Assembly (NCBI RefSeq): GCF_040939455.1
Contig: NC_134120.1
Location: forward strand, 14,475,001-14,539,000
Direction: 5' to 3'
Length of the DNA stretch: 64,000 nucleotides
Source: Microcebus murinus
Taxonomy: Eukaryota; Chordata; Mammalia; Primates; Cheirogaleidae
This document shows positions 1 to 12,945 of the stretch, piece by piece (the stretch's first letter is position 1; each line of letters begins with the position of its first letter). The notes beneath the pieces were generated by a model. That model made no database searches, was not told where the DNA came from, and worked only from the letters and a program-made list of their open reading frames with translations. The position numbers and the translations under genes were made by a program.

Positions 1-27
1 GCTAACAGCAGAATCTTTCAACTGAGA

Positions 28-60
28 ATGAACATTTTGAAGCCTAAGATTTTAAGGTGA
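28..60 (+). CDS. Upstream ORF 1 in MC4R leader (10 codons plus stop)
   Basis: An ATG at 28 opens a 10-residue reading frame, MNILKPKILR, ending in TGA at 58-60. The A of that stop is also the first base of the next ATG, giving a TGATG stop-start overlap. From memory, the human leader has a comparable ORF at the same place. Such uORFs usually lower translation of the main frame; whether this one is translated is not shown by the sequence. Confidence 0.5.
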   Translation: MNILKPKILR

Positions 61-92
61 TGGTGATCAGAATCGTACCTAAAAGAGACTAA
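60..92 (+). CDS. Upstream ORF 2 in MC4R leader (10 codons plus stop)
   Basis: This frame starts at the ATG overlapping the stop of uORF 1 and encodes MVIRIVPKRD, ending in TAA at 90-92. No further ATG occurs until 238, leaving about 145 bases for ribosomes to regain initiation competence. The human leader, as I recall it, encodes a very similar peptide here, which would hint at constraint. Expression is untested. Confidence 0.5.
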   Translation: MVIRIVPKRD

Positions 93-153
93 AAACTCCA
101 CTGCACGCTCTGGAGCTTGTGACAATTGTTCACAGCAGGCATTCCAGTTTTAG

Positions 154-1257
<1,104 letters not shown>

Positions 1258-1555
1258 ATGGGGACTGATGAGATACTAAAAACATGCATATGAGACTTTT
1301 TCATTCTTATCCAACATGAACAGTGTATTTCAGCAACAGCTTTCTCTTCTGTGTAGAGCATGGGTTGAGAATATCCATTGTGTGAATTTAAGTTTATGAT
1401 TTTTAAAAAGAAAAATGCACACTCTTTGTATTATTTTGAATGTGATGCTACCTTTTGGCTGTAAAATTGTAATCCATATTATATATTGTAAGCACAATGA
1501 ATTTGCAAAAATGGGGAAAAAGTCCTTATTAAACGCTTGACAATGTCTCTCTCTT
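1258..1555 (+). other. MC4R: MC4R 3' untranslated region
   Basis: The roughly 300 bases after the TAA stop are AT-rich and, from memory, resemble the human MC4R 3' UTR in order and content. They end just past an ATTAAA polyadenylation hexamer at 1528-1533, followed by a T-rich run. The exact cleavage site is inferred. Confidence 0.65.
1528..1533 (+). terminator. Polyadenylation signal ATTAAA of MC4R
   Basis: ATTAAA is the commonest variant polyadenylation hexamer. It lies about 270 bases after the stop codon and is followed within 25 bases by a pyrimidine-rich CTCTCTCTTG stretch of the kind that binds cleavage factors. Further ATTAAA and AATAAA-like hexamers near 1613-1630 could serve as alternatives. 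Confidence 0.6.
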
Positions 1556-3740
1556 GTTATTCATTAGAGTTTGATACTTTGCTTATTTTAGTAGCATAAA
1601 AATAAGATCCTCATTAAATATATTAAAATAAGTGCTTCCTTATATTACACTATACAACACTGAAACATAGAGATTTGATTCTAGTGTTTGAAAGGAACAT
1701 ATTTATAGAATAAATGTGTAACCACTTAAAAATTAACATCATCACTAAAATTTCAATTAATTTAATAAAGGTTTGTTCATCCTTCCTGCAGAAATAGAGA
1801 AATGAAGCACCTCTCTAGAGAAAGACAGCTACTGAAAAAAACAGTAAGATTCTGAGTCAGAAAACTATGTGTGTTTCTCAAAAATTGGAAGATTCATCTT
1901 CCTAAGAAAACAGTTTGATATTTCACACAGGCATTTCAATTGTGGGGGAAAAAATAGAGTTATGAAGATTAAAGTGTGCTGGAAAACCTAAGTTGCCACG
2001 TCAAGCTCAATTCCCTGTTATCAAACTATCCCCAAACACCATTAATAAAACAGAGAATGAAGTATTTATGACCTTGTAACCAGGGACCCAGTGTCTGCCG
2101 AAATGTCCAGAAAAGGTGGTATTGCATTGAGTGATCTGGCTTCCTGTCTCTAAAGAATTATCTGAGTGACATTGAATTCTTCCACATTTCACATGAAAGT
2201 GACTTGTTGTTTATTTATTGCTTATTTTTTTAACTGGAGTGTAAGTGCTGATTATCAAGAATTTCAACTTTAAAAACCAAATCCATAGCACAAGTTTTTT
2301 CAGGCAATATTTGCAAATACCTGAAATAAGGGTACCTGTGCTACCAGTACATTATAAGTAGGAAGGAAGGCACCTACTGAACCCCAGAGGACATCATGAT
2401 ATAAACTAGCCATCCACAGCCACATCTTGGAGAATAAATACGTGCTTTGCTCCAAAATAATCCCAAAGATTTTGCCACTGAGCAATAAAATCTGTACTGT
2501 ATCTTCCAATCTCTGTGTACTACAAAATAAAGACAGAAAGAATCTATTAGGCTGAGGATTAGCAGTAAACTAACCTGTGATTTAATTTATGGTATCTTTA
2601 AATGTCTGCAGGCAGAGATCATATGCAAAGGTACTTCTTAATTCAAATCTAAATATTTTATACATTGATTATAAGCCCTGAGAAATACTTTCAATATTCC
2701 TGTGGCAGCATTACCTTAAAGTATAATGGTGAAGTTAAAGTTTACAAATGAAAAGTGGTGCCAAAGCTGAATTTTAATTCCACTGTAGTTCCTCTATTTT
2801 AAGCAAAAATCAGTGTGAGAATTTAAATGTAGACTAATATAATAGTCACAGCCCAAAGCAGTAGAGGGACACAGATGGTGTTTTTGTCATTGCTGCTATT
2901 TCTACATATTCTTTCACATAATGATTCTGAGAAGTCCCAAGAATTAGAACCATGAAAAAGAGAATTATAACCACGCCACATCTTCTGTGGTGGCTGTCCT
3001 TGCAGTCTATTCTATTTCTCCTCCAAGTGACATCTCAGGTGCTCAGAAGGAAATCCTGGCTCCTTCAGCTCTTCAGGTTCACGCCTTCTCCTGGAGCAAC
3101 TTACGATGCTAAGTTGTGCACCAGTCATGAACCAGCCATGTACCACCAGGCTATGTGCTCATGGCACAGTCTTAAGCTTTAGTTCCTTTAATTGCTGAGA
3201 TTGTCTCTTACTCATTTTTCATATTCATAAAACCTTCCTATATTCCAAGTACTTCCTCTTACTCCAGTAATATCAAGATTCCCCCAGAGGAGCAGGCCTT
3301 ATCCAAGCCACCTCAAAACTCCATTTCATATCAAGTGAAATCTGGAGCCCCACCAGCTCTCATTTGATTGTTATTGGATTAAATTGGAGTGTTACTATGG
3401 TTGAAAACTGTAGACTAAAGCAAATATATTTAGTAACAGGATGGTAGGGAGTGGAGAGTGAAAGTGGGGCTGAAGGATTAGGGGAAAGAAGACTGAAGTG
3501 CACAAAAGGAAGACGCATAGTGACCATGACTGCTAGAGCAGCGACAGAGGAGGTAGTTACTCTAATCAGGCAAATTTAAATATATTAAGAACAAAAACAC
3601 TCACAGAACTGTATGAGAACTTTCACCATGGGATAAAGGGATTATATTTTTGCTCCCTTCACCCTACATCTAACAGCAACATTAAAAGTTATCCAACCAC
3701 ACTATTCAGATTCCCGTTCCACTCCATGTTGCAGTCTCAC
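1556..3740. other. Downstream flank without recognised gene
   Basis: AT-rich, non-coding sequence next to MC4R. I see only short chance ORFs and no repeat I can name. The relatively balanced composition around 2880-3400 could be an old unidentified repeat or conserved non-coding DNA; alignment across mammals would tell. Confidence 0.4.
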
Positions 3741-3744
3741 TTCC

Positions 3745-3870
3745 ACTGCCGTGTTGTTTGTCTCTCCTATTTGCATGTAAGCCCTTTTGAGAATAGGGAG
3801 TCTTATGTTCATGGTTTCTATTCCCACAGTGCCTAGCCATAGTTGGGACATACAGAGAAGACTAAAATAT
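3745..3870 (+). repeat. L2-like 3' end fragment
   Basis: The order of the pieces (TGTAAGC, GAGAATAGGGAGTCTTATG, then CAGTGCCTAGCCATAG) follows the 3' end of LINE2, where a phrase about gagggcagggactt is followed by cagtgcctggcacata. The copy is strongly diverged. Confidence 0.45.
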
Positions 3871-5039
3871 ATCTGATACAAATGTAAATAAAATACTCTT
3901 GATTTTTGAAAGGGGTTTTCCAGATAGTCTGAGCTTGGGCATCCTTGATGCTGCATCTAATTCAGTGGGCAATGATGAGAGGTTAGGGCTGAGTTTTCTT
4001 CTACAGTAGCTGCCCAGCCATCATCCCCTGGCCCTACCTGACTGCCTTCAGGGTGTGACAATAGGATCCACAGTGGTTCACTGTGGAAGCAACAGGGTCG
4101 GGCTTAATTGGTTACACACAGGAATGTGATACTGCTACATTATAAGCAGGAATGAAAGCAACTTCTGGCCACCCTTCTGAAAATCCATGATCACTAAATG
4201 TAATAATCATGGTATTAATGAAATAACAAAGTAAGACCTGTCCTATTGGATGATCTTGGTTTTACTGTGGACCACAGAATAATTAGTCATTGTTTTCACC
4301 ATATCAAGCATTGATCATTGCAATTATGGTGTTAGGCATCAGATCTGTACATGGCTAAGGACAGTTCCATTTCTAAAGCTTACCACAAACAAGAACTACT
4401 CTTCCACATGAAGTGTCCATTAGGAATAAACACATATGGGCTATAGTAAATGGGAAGCAAGATACTACTTTGTGTCTGTGCCCTCCCCATCCCCACCCCA
4501 GTGAAGTACCTGCAAAAAAAACTGACCTGTAGCACATGGCCTACTCTACAGGCCCAAAAACATTCCTTTCTCCTAAGAAATCCACAAACTGACATCTTGC
4601 TACCTATCAGCCAACAAGATGAGAGTGCCTGAACATCATGGTTGAGAAGAAAAGATAAAGAAAGGCAAAAGAAAGAGAAAAATAAAGGAGGGAGAGAATG
4701 CTTACCAAACTTTGAATCAGCTTTCCATGTCAGCCTAATGAAAAACTAAATAAATGCAAGATGTCATAAAATACGCACTCATGAGCAGGAATGTTTGACA
4801 CATATTAACCCACTCCCTCTGATAGCTCAGGAATTCCTTCATTAAAAGGTTTAAGATGGAATGTGGTTCAAAAGAGTTACAAAAACTGTCTTGAAGCCCA
4901 ATGTTTATTAGTGATATAACATTTCATCATTATTCTGTTGTAAAAATGTTCATAGATGAGAAGTAAGGGGATAATTTATGATAACTTTAGACCTATAGCA
5001 GATACCTTTTGCTGAATTGTCTAGGTGGTAATTAACTTT
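3871..5039. other. Non-coding, no recognised feature
   Basis: No gene or clear repeat seen. A purine-rich run occurs near 4640-4695. The 60-72 codon ORFs here overlap on opposite strands and resemble nothing I know. Confidence 0.4.
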
Positions 5040-5750
5040 TTGAAAAAAAATAGTATTTATTTTTTCAATTATTTTTAAATTTACAGCAAGATGGAGCAGA
5101 AACTACAGAAATTTCTCATGTACCTATTTTCCCCACACATGCCCAGCCTCTCTCATTATCAACATCCCTCACCAGAGTGATACATTTTTTTTTAACTGAT
5201 TAACCTACATTGACACATCATTATCACCCAAAGTTCATAGTTTATCTCAGAGTTCACTTTGGTGGTGTATATTCTATGGATTTGGACAAATGTATAATTA
5301 CATGTATTCACCATTTTAGTATCATACAGAGTAGTTTCACTGCCCTAAAACTCCTCTGTGCTGTCTTTTTATCCCTTCCTCTCCCCTACCCTTGGCAGCT
5401 GTTGATCTTTTTACTACCTTCACAGTTTTGCCTTTTCTAGAATGTCATAAAGATGAAAGCATTGTAGTACGTAGTCTTTTCAGATTGGCTTCTTTCATGT
5501 CTTTAAATTAAATAAATATGCATTTAATTTTCTTCATGTCTTTTTCATGGCTTGATGGCTTATTACCTTTTAGTGCTGAATGATACACCGCTATATGGAT
5601 GCACCACAGTTAATCCATTCATGTACTGAAGAACATCTCGGTTCCTTTCAAATTTTGGAGATTATGAATAAAGCGGCAATAAACATACATATGCAGGTTT
5701 TTGTGCAGACATATGTTTTTATCTACTTTGGGTAAATACTAAAGAGTAGT
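5040..5750 (-). mobile_element. L1 (L1M-type) 3' end, antisense
   Basis: Read on the minus strand, the segment around 5590-5710 matches the end of L1 ORF2, including the region for the tcattcataatctccaaa block. The remainder toward 5040 resembles an L1M 3' UTR, with the T-rich run near 5040-5080 representing its tail. It is 5'-truncated and heavily mutated, with no open frame. Confidence 0.75.
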
Positions 5751-6734
5751 AATTAACCTTTCAAAATTTCAGTACAAATATGCGATGTATGTGCCTGTCC
5801 TTTAATCTTTTAAGAGTAGTTAGTTAATATTCAAATTACACTGGTCAGGGGTATATGTTTCAGACACAGTTGGTAAACATTATCAGATACCTCTACTGAA
5901 ATTTTCACCAAGAAGTTCAATTGATAAGTATAAGGTCTATTAGAAATAATTTTTCAATGGTGAAATGAGTGTTTTTCAAAACATGTTGTTAACCTATAAT
6001 TTGCATAGCAATTGCCATAACTAGCATGAAGAAGGTGCAAGATTTCTGCCCACTTAGCAGCAAACTTAATACTTAGACCCTATGTTCAAAGCTCTATATA
6101 TATTCCACATGCTCCCCACCTGCTTCAAGAAGGTCTCTGTTGCCCAGCCTAAATATTTTGAAGTTACTAAAAATAACTTTTGAAGAATTATTTAATAACA
6201 TAAGTAAATATTGACTTTTGGTTTATGTTATAAGAAATACACAATATAAACAGAATATTTAGGATAATACCAATCATCTAAAGAAAGTGCCAGGCATTCA
6301 CTTATGTACTTTCTATATATTACTTAATCCATTAAGTCATGAATAATCAGTAGTCATTATTCCTGGACAATAATATTAAGGGACATGTTTATTTTCTTCA
6401 TTGAGTATGTTTATATTATGTAAGTTTACTATAATAAACATATTTTAATATTTTAAATTTTTATAAAAAAGTAAACACAACAGAAAGATGGTTGATGAGA
6501 ATGCCATTGTCAAATTACCAATTTTTGGAGAAAGAATAAATGTAAAAGAAGTTATTTTTGATGAGATCAGATCTTACATATAATCTCTCCAATCATCTAT
6601 GTAGACTTGGAGTGCCTGATGTCACATGAATAGTCAGTGCAGCATCAAAGCCTGAAACCCAGGTCCTGATGCTCTATCTGGGTTTCCCTGTACCAAATTT
6701 CAAGAATTTTCTCTGTAAATAAATGTTTTCCCAG
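5751..6734. other. Non-coding AT-rich DNA with a possible MIR trace
   Basis: No gene seen. Positions 6275-6365 weakly follow the MIR order in antisense (gtgccaggca, then ttaatccattaa), but the match is too decayed to place firmly. Confidence 0.35.
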
Positions 6735-6955
6735 TCATAGAGAGCTAGGATTAGATTCTAGTTACACCCCCAGCTGGAAGATTTTGTTTAAGTTAATTTT
6801 CTCATCAATAAATGTGCATAATAATACCTGCTAATGTTAATCTTAAAAGGATATTTAAAAAAAAGGATAAAATGAAATTAAGTAAAATCAAGAGTATGTT
6901 CCACAAAACAGTGTCCAATACATATAGGCACTCAAAATTGTAATTGTTATTTTTA
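6735..6955 (+). repeat. MIR SINE, sense
   Basis: The order gattctagttacacc, gtttaagttaatttctcatc, aataatacctgctaatgtt, then aacagtgtccaatacata-ggcactcaa follows the MIR core and tail. It is old and diverged. Confidence 0.6.
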
Positions 6956-7494
6956 AAAATACAAAGTAAATGAATAAATCATGCCTGAATGAAGACTTAC
7001 TATTAATAGTTTATCTATCATTTTCAGCCATTCAGTGCTATCAATAAGTATATGTAGGCCTTGGGTTTTAATGTTATATGTTTTCTTAAATTGCATAGAA
7101 TAATTTTCTTGGATTTAACTAAATTTTTTGTATAAATGGAATATTTAAATATAATAGATAAAAACTCATACATGTATTCTAAAAGGATTATTTGTTATCA
7201 CTGGTAATGCTAATTGTTTTAAATTTGCAGTGTTATTCAATATTGCAAAAGGCTAATGAGAAGATATTGTGCCAAGCTTGAAATAACCAATTCACCCGTT
7301 TCTTCAGAAATTTACTGATGCTCATTAAACTCTATACCATGGATTTAAGTGTTAGTATAAAAAAATCATTATCTAATCTGAGGTTGTTGATATTAAATGT
7401 AATCCCTTTAAAATAATGAATCTATAATCACATCTTCATGCTCAGTTAACTATTAGTATTAGTCCATTACATATAGACTAAAGCTGTGTGCATG

Positions 7495-7735
7495 AGACCA
7501 GGAAAAGCATAGGGTTTAGACTAAATGAGTATTGGGTTCAAATCCCAGATCTACTATTTATCAACTGTAGAAGCTTGGGCAAGTTACTTAAATTTCCTAA
7601 GCATTTATAGCCTAACTATTAAATGAAAATAATATCAATTATCTCATCATATGATTAATGATAAATATTTTAAAAGGTAAAATTAGATAATCGATTTAAA
7701 GAATATTATATAGTATTTATTCCTATGGGTAGCTA
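7495..7735 (+). repeat. MIR SINE, sense
   Basis: Clear MIR core: gggttcaaatcccagatct at about 7535, then cttgggcaagttacttaa, then cctaagcatttatag. The 3' part is degraded. Confidence 0.8.
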
Positions 7736-8929
7736 TTACTACGATTAAATCAGATTACACTCAAAAGATTATCAGAGCTTAGATCCCAGAAGTTGTTAAA
7801 CAGTGATAGGGACTTAGATATCCTTGCTTCCCTAGCATGGAGAGATAGCAATCCATTCAAATTTGTTTTTGATATTTCATTTATTTCTAATAAGTGGAGC
7901 AAATAAAAACAAATCCTTATTTTTATTATTTTAAATATAAAGGAAATTTGAACATCCTAAATTTATTCAGGCAAAGTAGTGGTGGAGTTGGGTAGGAAGA
8001 CATAGTTTGTTTTAGTGGCTACAGTAATGTTCTAATTCTTATGTTAAATGACAGGTTTAGTGGACAATTTAATATTATGCTTCAAAACTTTGAGATATAT
8101 GACATATATTCTTTGTATGCATTCAATAGTACATGAAAATTAAATGGATATACTGCATTCATTTTACAATGTACTTAGTGAGTAAGCACATGCAGAGCTA
8201 CATTTGTATATAGCAAGGGATTCCTAGCATAATTTAATTCTGCCACTTGAAAAAAAAAAGCTTTGGTCTTTGATCTATGATATTATAGAATAGTTGAATT
8301 TTTCCCTGGGTTAATGAAATTAATGATCACAGTTTACAATTACTAACACTGTTTTCACTGCCAAGAGACACCTGGAGGCCCCACAAATATAGAGCCAAGT
8401 GGAAAATTTCAGCAAATCATCCAGTGAACAATTCAATGAGTTTTTGTATGGGGCTCAGCTGCAAATGAAACTATTATGATTTGATTTCTAAGATTTTAAA
8501 ATGTGCAAAATTTCACTGGTAAATTCAAATCATCACTGAATTTAAAAAGTAAAAATATAACAATAAATTGGGTTAGAATTCCACCTGAGGGAAAAAAACA
8601 CATAATAAAATTTTATTTGCAATGAATTTAACTTGTCAATTTAAATGTATTTTATGTGCAATATTGAGATTTTAAAATGGCTCCATTTAAAACCACACGT
8701 TCATATTTTATATAATTTTCATAATATTCTGAATATTTCATTTAAAATGATATGTACTATTTAGATTTTTCTGAGTTCTTCCATTAAAGGAAGAAAGCTA
8801 GAAAGCTTTAGAGTAATTCTTTTTGTGATTTTTGTTTACATGAGATGGTTTATACAATGTTGAAAATTATGCTCTGGATATTATTTTTATCTATTAGTTA
8901 TATAGCTATTTACTATCAATATTAGAAGG
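7736..8929. other. Non-coding AT-rich DNA
   Basis: I see no gene and no repeat I can name. Composition is strongly AT-rich throughout. Confidence 0.4.
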
Positions 8930-9180
8930 AAAATCTATACATTTTCACTTCTGACTTTCCTCTAATCTTCCTCTCTAAGACATCATATCACATCTCTACC
9001 TTTTCTACTTTCTTACTTTCACCTAAAACTCAACTTGTCTAAAACTGTGTTCATTGACACAAAATTTAACTCTTTTTACTCTCCTTATGTTTTCATCGTT
9101 ACATCATTCTCCCTGAAACAGAAATTCAAAACCTCAGTCACTTTGCACTTTCACTTCAAAATTAAATGAAATATGTGAGA
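8930..9180 (+). repeat. Probable L2 (LINE2) fragment, sense
   Basis: The pyrimidine-rich text includes acctaaaactcaacttgtctaaaac, which corresponds to the L2 ORF2 phrase about ctcaaactcaacatgtccaaaac. Match is partial; family assignment is from memory. Confidence 0.45.
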
Positions 9181-9448
9181 TTTTTGAGAAAAGATCAGGT
9201 ACACAGAGCCTGACACAAATAGCTGTGACTTTTTGGATTTATAATGGAGGAGTACAAGAAGAAAACTGGTTTCTACAAATTTATAAATATTGTTGAATAA
9301 AATACACAAGAACATAAGTGATTTGCTTTAGTTTGGTGGGCTTTTTGAGAAGTCTACTTAAAAATCAGGTACAGAAATCTGGGATATACATACAAATTTG
9401 AGATATACATATAAATTTGGTAGTTATGAGTATGCATGGAGGTAAGTA

Positions 9449-12167
9449 CAGGTTGAGCACCCCTAATCTAAAAATTCGAAATCCAAAGTGCTCCAAAAAT
9501 CTAAAAATTTTGGACCACTGACATAACGCCACAGTGGAAAATTCCACACCTGACCTCATATAACAGGTTGCAGGCAAAACACAAGCACACAACACACAAT
9601 TTATTCAGCATGCCCAAGGGAAAAAAGACCCTCCCAGCCCCCATCAGCTGTGATATCTTTTCTGTGCATACCCAGATTCCCCCACACAAGCATGTCCACA
9701 AAGGGTAATAAAATGGCACATGTGCAGGCTGGACATGCTAGTGGCAGGTTCCCCACAAAGCCCCAAATGAGACCAAGACCAGTATGCATTACTCGTGGGT
9801 GTTTGTTTGTTTTTTGTTTATTCTCTGTTCTGTAGTGTGGTGCAAACATATTGTTGAAAATGTCAAAAAAGCCTACAGATGCCCTTTAGGTAATAGTGAT
9901 AAGAAAAAGAGGAAGTATTTATGTTATAACACAGAAAGTCAAGCTGTGGGAGAAGCTGGACAGTGGGGTAAGCATGACGTGTCTTACAGAAGAAATGGTA
10001 TTGAAATGACCACCCTATATGACCTGAAGAAACAGAAGGATAAACAAAATTCTGTGCAGAAACTGATGAACAGAAGTTAATGAAAAATAGAAAAACACTG
10101 CATACAGTTAAAAATGAAGATCTCGATCGTGTATTGAAAGAGTGAATCCATCAGCATTGCAGTAAACACGTGCCCGTTAATGGTATGCTGATCATGAAAC
10201 AATCAAAGATCTATCAAAATGAACTGAAAATTGAAGGGAATGCTGAATACTCAACAGGCTGGTTGCATTAATTTAAGAAAACACATGAAATTAAATTTTT
10301 AAAGGTTTGTGGTAATAAAGCATCTGCTGATCATGAAGCAGCCAAGAAATTCAAGGAAGAGTTTGCCAAGGTCATCACTGATGAAAATATGACATCAGAA
10401 CGAGTGAAAAACATCACTGTTTTGGCATTTTTGCCCCAGAAAGATACTGACTACAAATGATGAGACAGCCCCTAGAGGAATTAAGGATGCCATGGGCAGA
10501 AAAAATGTGCTGGGACATGCTAATGCAGCAGGCACACATAAATGTAAACCTGCTATGATCAGTAAAAGCTTGTGTCCTTGCTGCTTTCAAAGAGCAAATT
10601 TCTTACCAGTTCATTATTGCAGCAACCAAAAGGCACAATCACCAGACAGCTTTTCTAGCTGGTTTCACAAACATTTTGTACCAGTCTCTGGTGCTCACTG
10701 CAGGAAAGATGGACTGGATGACAACAGCAAGATTTGTTATTCTTTGACAATTGTTCTGCTCATCCTCCAGCCGAAACTCTCATCAAACATAATATTTATA
10801 CCATGCACTCTCCCTCCAATTTGACTTCATTAATTCAGCCATGTGACTAGGGTATCTTTAGATCAATGAAGAATAAATATAAAAATACTTTCTTGAACAA
10901 CAGGCCATCAGCAGTGGACAGAGAGACAAGGTGTGAATGTGGAAGGTTATAAAAAAAAAAAAATTTAGCATAAAGGGTGCCATATACACTGTTGCCAACA
11001 AGTGGAACACAGTGACTAAAGACACAGTTGTGCAAGCCTGGACAGACTCTGGCCTACGACTGTGTTTGGTGATGAAGATGAACAAGGTGGTGGTTTTGAA
11101 GGGATTCCATATATTCAGTGTGAAAAAAATGACATCTTTCCTTACATAAACAAAAAATATGCCTTGTCATCAAGCTGGAAGAATTGGATATTAAAGAACT
11201 TTTCAACATCAATAATTAGGCTTCAGTTAGTCATTTACCAAACAATGGTGAAATAGCCAAAATTGTTTTGAAATTAAGGTAATTGTGATATTAGTGATGA
11301 TCAAGATGACGTTTTAACAATGCAGAAAAAGTGCCTGTAGACAGCATGGTGAAAATGTGTGATAGGCTTATTGACAGCCTAGAGCAGCATGCATTCATAA
11401 TAGAACAAGAAATCATGTCAGTTTATAAGATCAAATGCAGACGTCTAAGACAAAAACCATTGTTAACAAGGCAGATGACTCTGGAGGAAACATTTTAAAA
11501 AGCCATTCAGTGAAATGTCTCCTTATCCCTAGAAGATCCATTTCATGGTTCCTCAACTGTTTCTAATGTTTTTTTCTCACCTAAAAAAAATTAAATACAG
11601 TGTACATTAACCTTTTATGAAAACAGGATTGTAGGTGGAAACCGAAAACCTGCTGTTGTTTGTTGCTGTAGCTGCTGAACATCTGAGGCGGGTATTCTGA
11701 TGATGCTACTATGCTGCTTCCTTGACCTGAATGCATTATTTTTTCACGGTATTAATGGTATGTTATGTTTTTTACTGTTACATACTTATGTGTGAATAAG
11801 TATAAAAAAATTATTGCTCACCAGTGACATATGAATTCAGAGTAACGAATGATGGTGATGCCAAACAACCACTTGTTGCCCACATGGCTGGTGGAGGTAG
11901 TGACACTTTTGCTTTCCAGTTGTTCAATATGCACAAACTTTGTTTCATCAGCAAAATTATTTAAAATGTTATATAAAATTACTTTCATGCCATGTATAGA
12001 AGGTGTGTATGAAACATAAATGAATTCCATGTTTACGCATTAGGCGCATCCCCAAGATATGTCATTATCTATAATATATGAAAACATTCCTAAATCTAAA
12101 AAGAAATTCAAAATGCAAAAGGCTTCTGCCTGATCCTATGCATTTTGGATAAGAACTACTCAACCTG
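9449..12167 (+). mobile_element. Near-full-length Tigger (pogo/Tc1-mariner) DNA transposon
   Basis: The element begins with CAGGTTGAGCACCCCTAATC right after a TA dinucleotide (9447-9448). It ends in the inverted form of the same terminus (ggataagaactactcaacctg), so both terminal inverted repeats survive about 2.7 kb apart. The base pair after the right end is CA, a decayed TA. Between them lie remnants of a transposase of the jerky/TIGD2-like class. This is a fossil cut-and-paste transposon of the kind active in early placental and primate history, no longer mobile. Confidence 0.85.
9860..11510 (+). pseudogene. Tigger transposase remnant
   Basis: A decayed transposase can be read in pieces across three frames. 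An ATG at 9860 starts MSKKPTDAL and then hits a stop. In the next frame follows NSDKKKRKY and later GIEMTTLYDLKKQKDK, the N-terminal helix-turn-helix region. Around 10150-10270 comes the CENP-B-type DNA-binding part (NGMLIMK...ELKIEGNAEYSTGW). Around 10500-10680 the DDE-domain strand with HANAAGTHKCKP and WFHKHFVPV is readable, then GAIYTVANKWNTVTKDTVV near 10975. The C-terminal part ending in KPLLTRQMTLEE lies near 11450-11490. Multiple frameshifts and stops make it a pseudogene. No part looks selectively preserved, and it is not a domesticated TIGD or JRK gene. Confidence 0.8.
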
Positions 12168-12515
12168 CATATTAGTGATTACTCAGTTTGTCTTGCAGCC
12201 TGCAATTCCTTTCTCACATTATCTCCTAATCTTATTTCCTTGAGACATTTTTTACAGTTTAAAAGATAATTTTATTAAATGATTTTCTATCCAAAGCTTC
12301 TCCTTTCTTACTTACTTCAAGGACCAGCAAGAAGGCCTGATGGTTGCATCAAACATGCCAGGCAGACCCTACCTTAGAGACTTTGCATTGCGTCTTCCAT
12401 CTACCTGGAAAATTATACCCTAGATAGGCAAGTGGCTCTCTTGCCTTCTTCAAGATTTGCTCTAATAACTTCTCTTTGAAGTCTACCGTGAGAAATCTTT
12501 TAAAAATTGCAAACC

Positions 12516-12690
12516 CATGGTGACCCACAGTGGCACACACCTGTAACCCTAACACTTTGAGAGGGCGAGGTGGGAGGATTGCTCGAGGCCAGGAGTTTGA
12601 GGTTGCAGTGAGCTATGATGACACCATTGCACTCTAGTCACAGCAACAGAGCAATACCTTGTCTCAAAAACAAAACAAAACAAAACAATG
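12516..12690 (+). mobile_element. Monomeric Alu-related SINE (FRAM-like)
   Basis: One Alu unit of about 150 bp followed by an A-rich (CAAAA)n tail. It goes from gtggcacacacctgtaa through gaggccaggagtttgaggtt to gtgagctatgatgacaccattgcactc and ends ttgtctcaaaaac. It lacks the gagaccagcctgggcaac block, which is the pattern of a free right monomer rather than a dimeric Alu. Confidence 0.7.
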
Positions 12691-12799
12691 TAAACTCACT
12701 GCACCTTCCCAACATTCCTCATTCCTTTTATTTTTAACTACTTTTGTTTCATAATATCTTTTACCAAATCATATCATTTACCAAATTATAATACATATT

Positions 12800-12945
12800 T
12801 TCTTTCTCGTTCCACTTAGACCTAAACCTCTGGGAGGGCAGGGAACCTTACCCTGTTCATTGATGGATTCCAAGTACCTAGAATGGAATTTATCTTTAAA
12901 AAGAACTGAATAGATATTTGATGAATGAATGAAGAAAGGAAAATG
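12800..12945 (+). repeat. L2 3' end, sense
   Basis: Contains ctgggagggcagggaacct, gttcattgatggattcca, then agatatttgatgaatgaatga, the recognisable closing order of LINE2. The Alu-like monomer at 12516 sits just upstream and may have split the same L2 copy. Confidence 0.7.

Noticed and set aside
10492..10824. 110-codon + ORF that looks protein-like
   Set aside because: It is a piece of the decayed Tigger transposase between frameshifts, not a domesticated gene.
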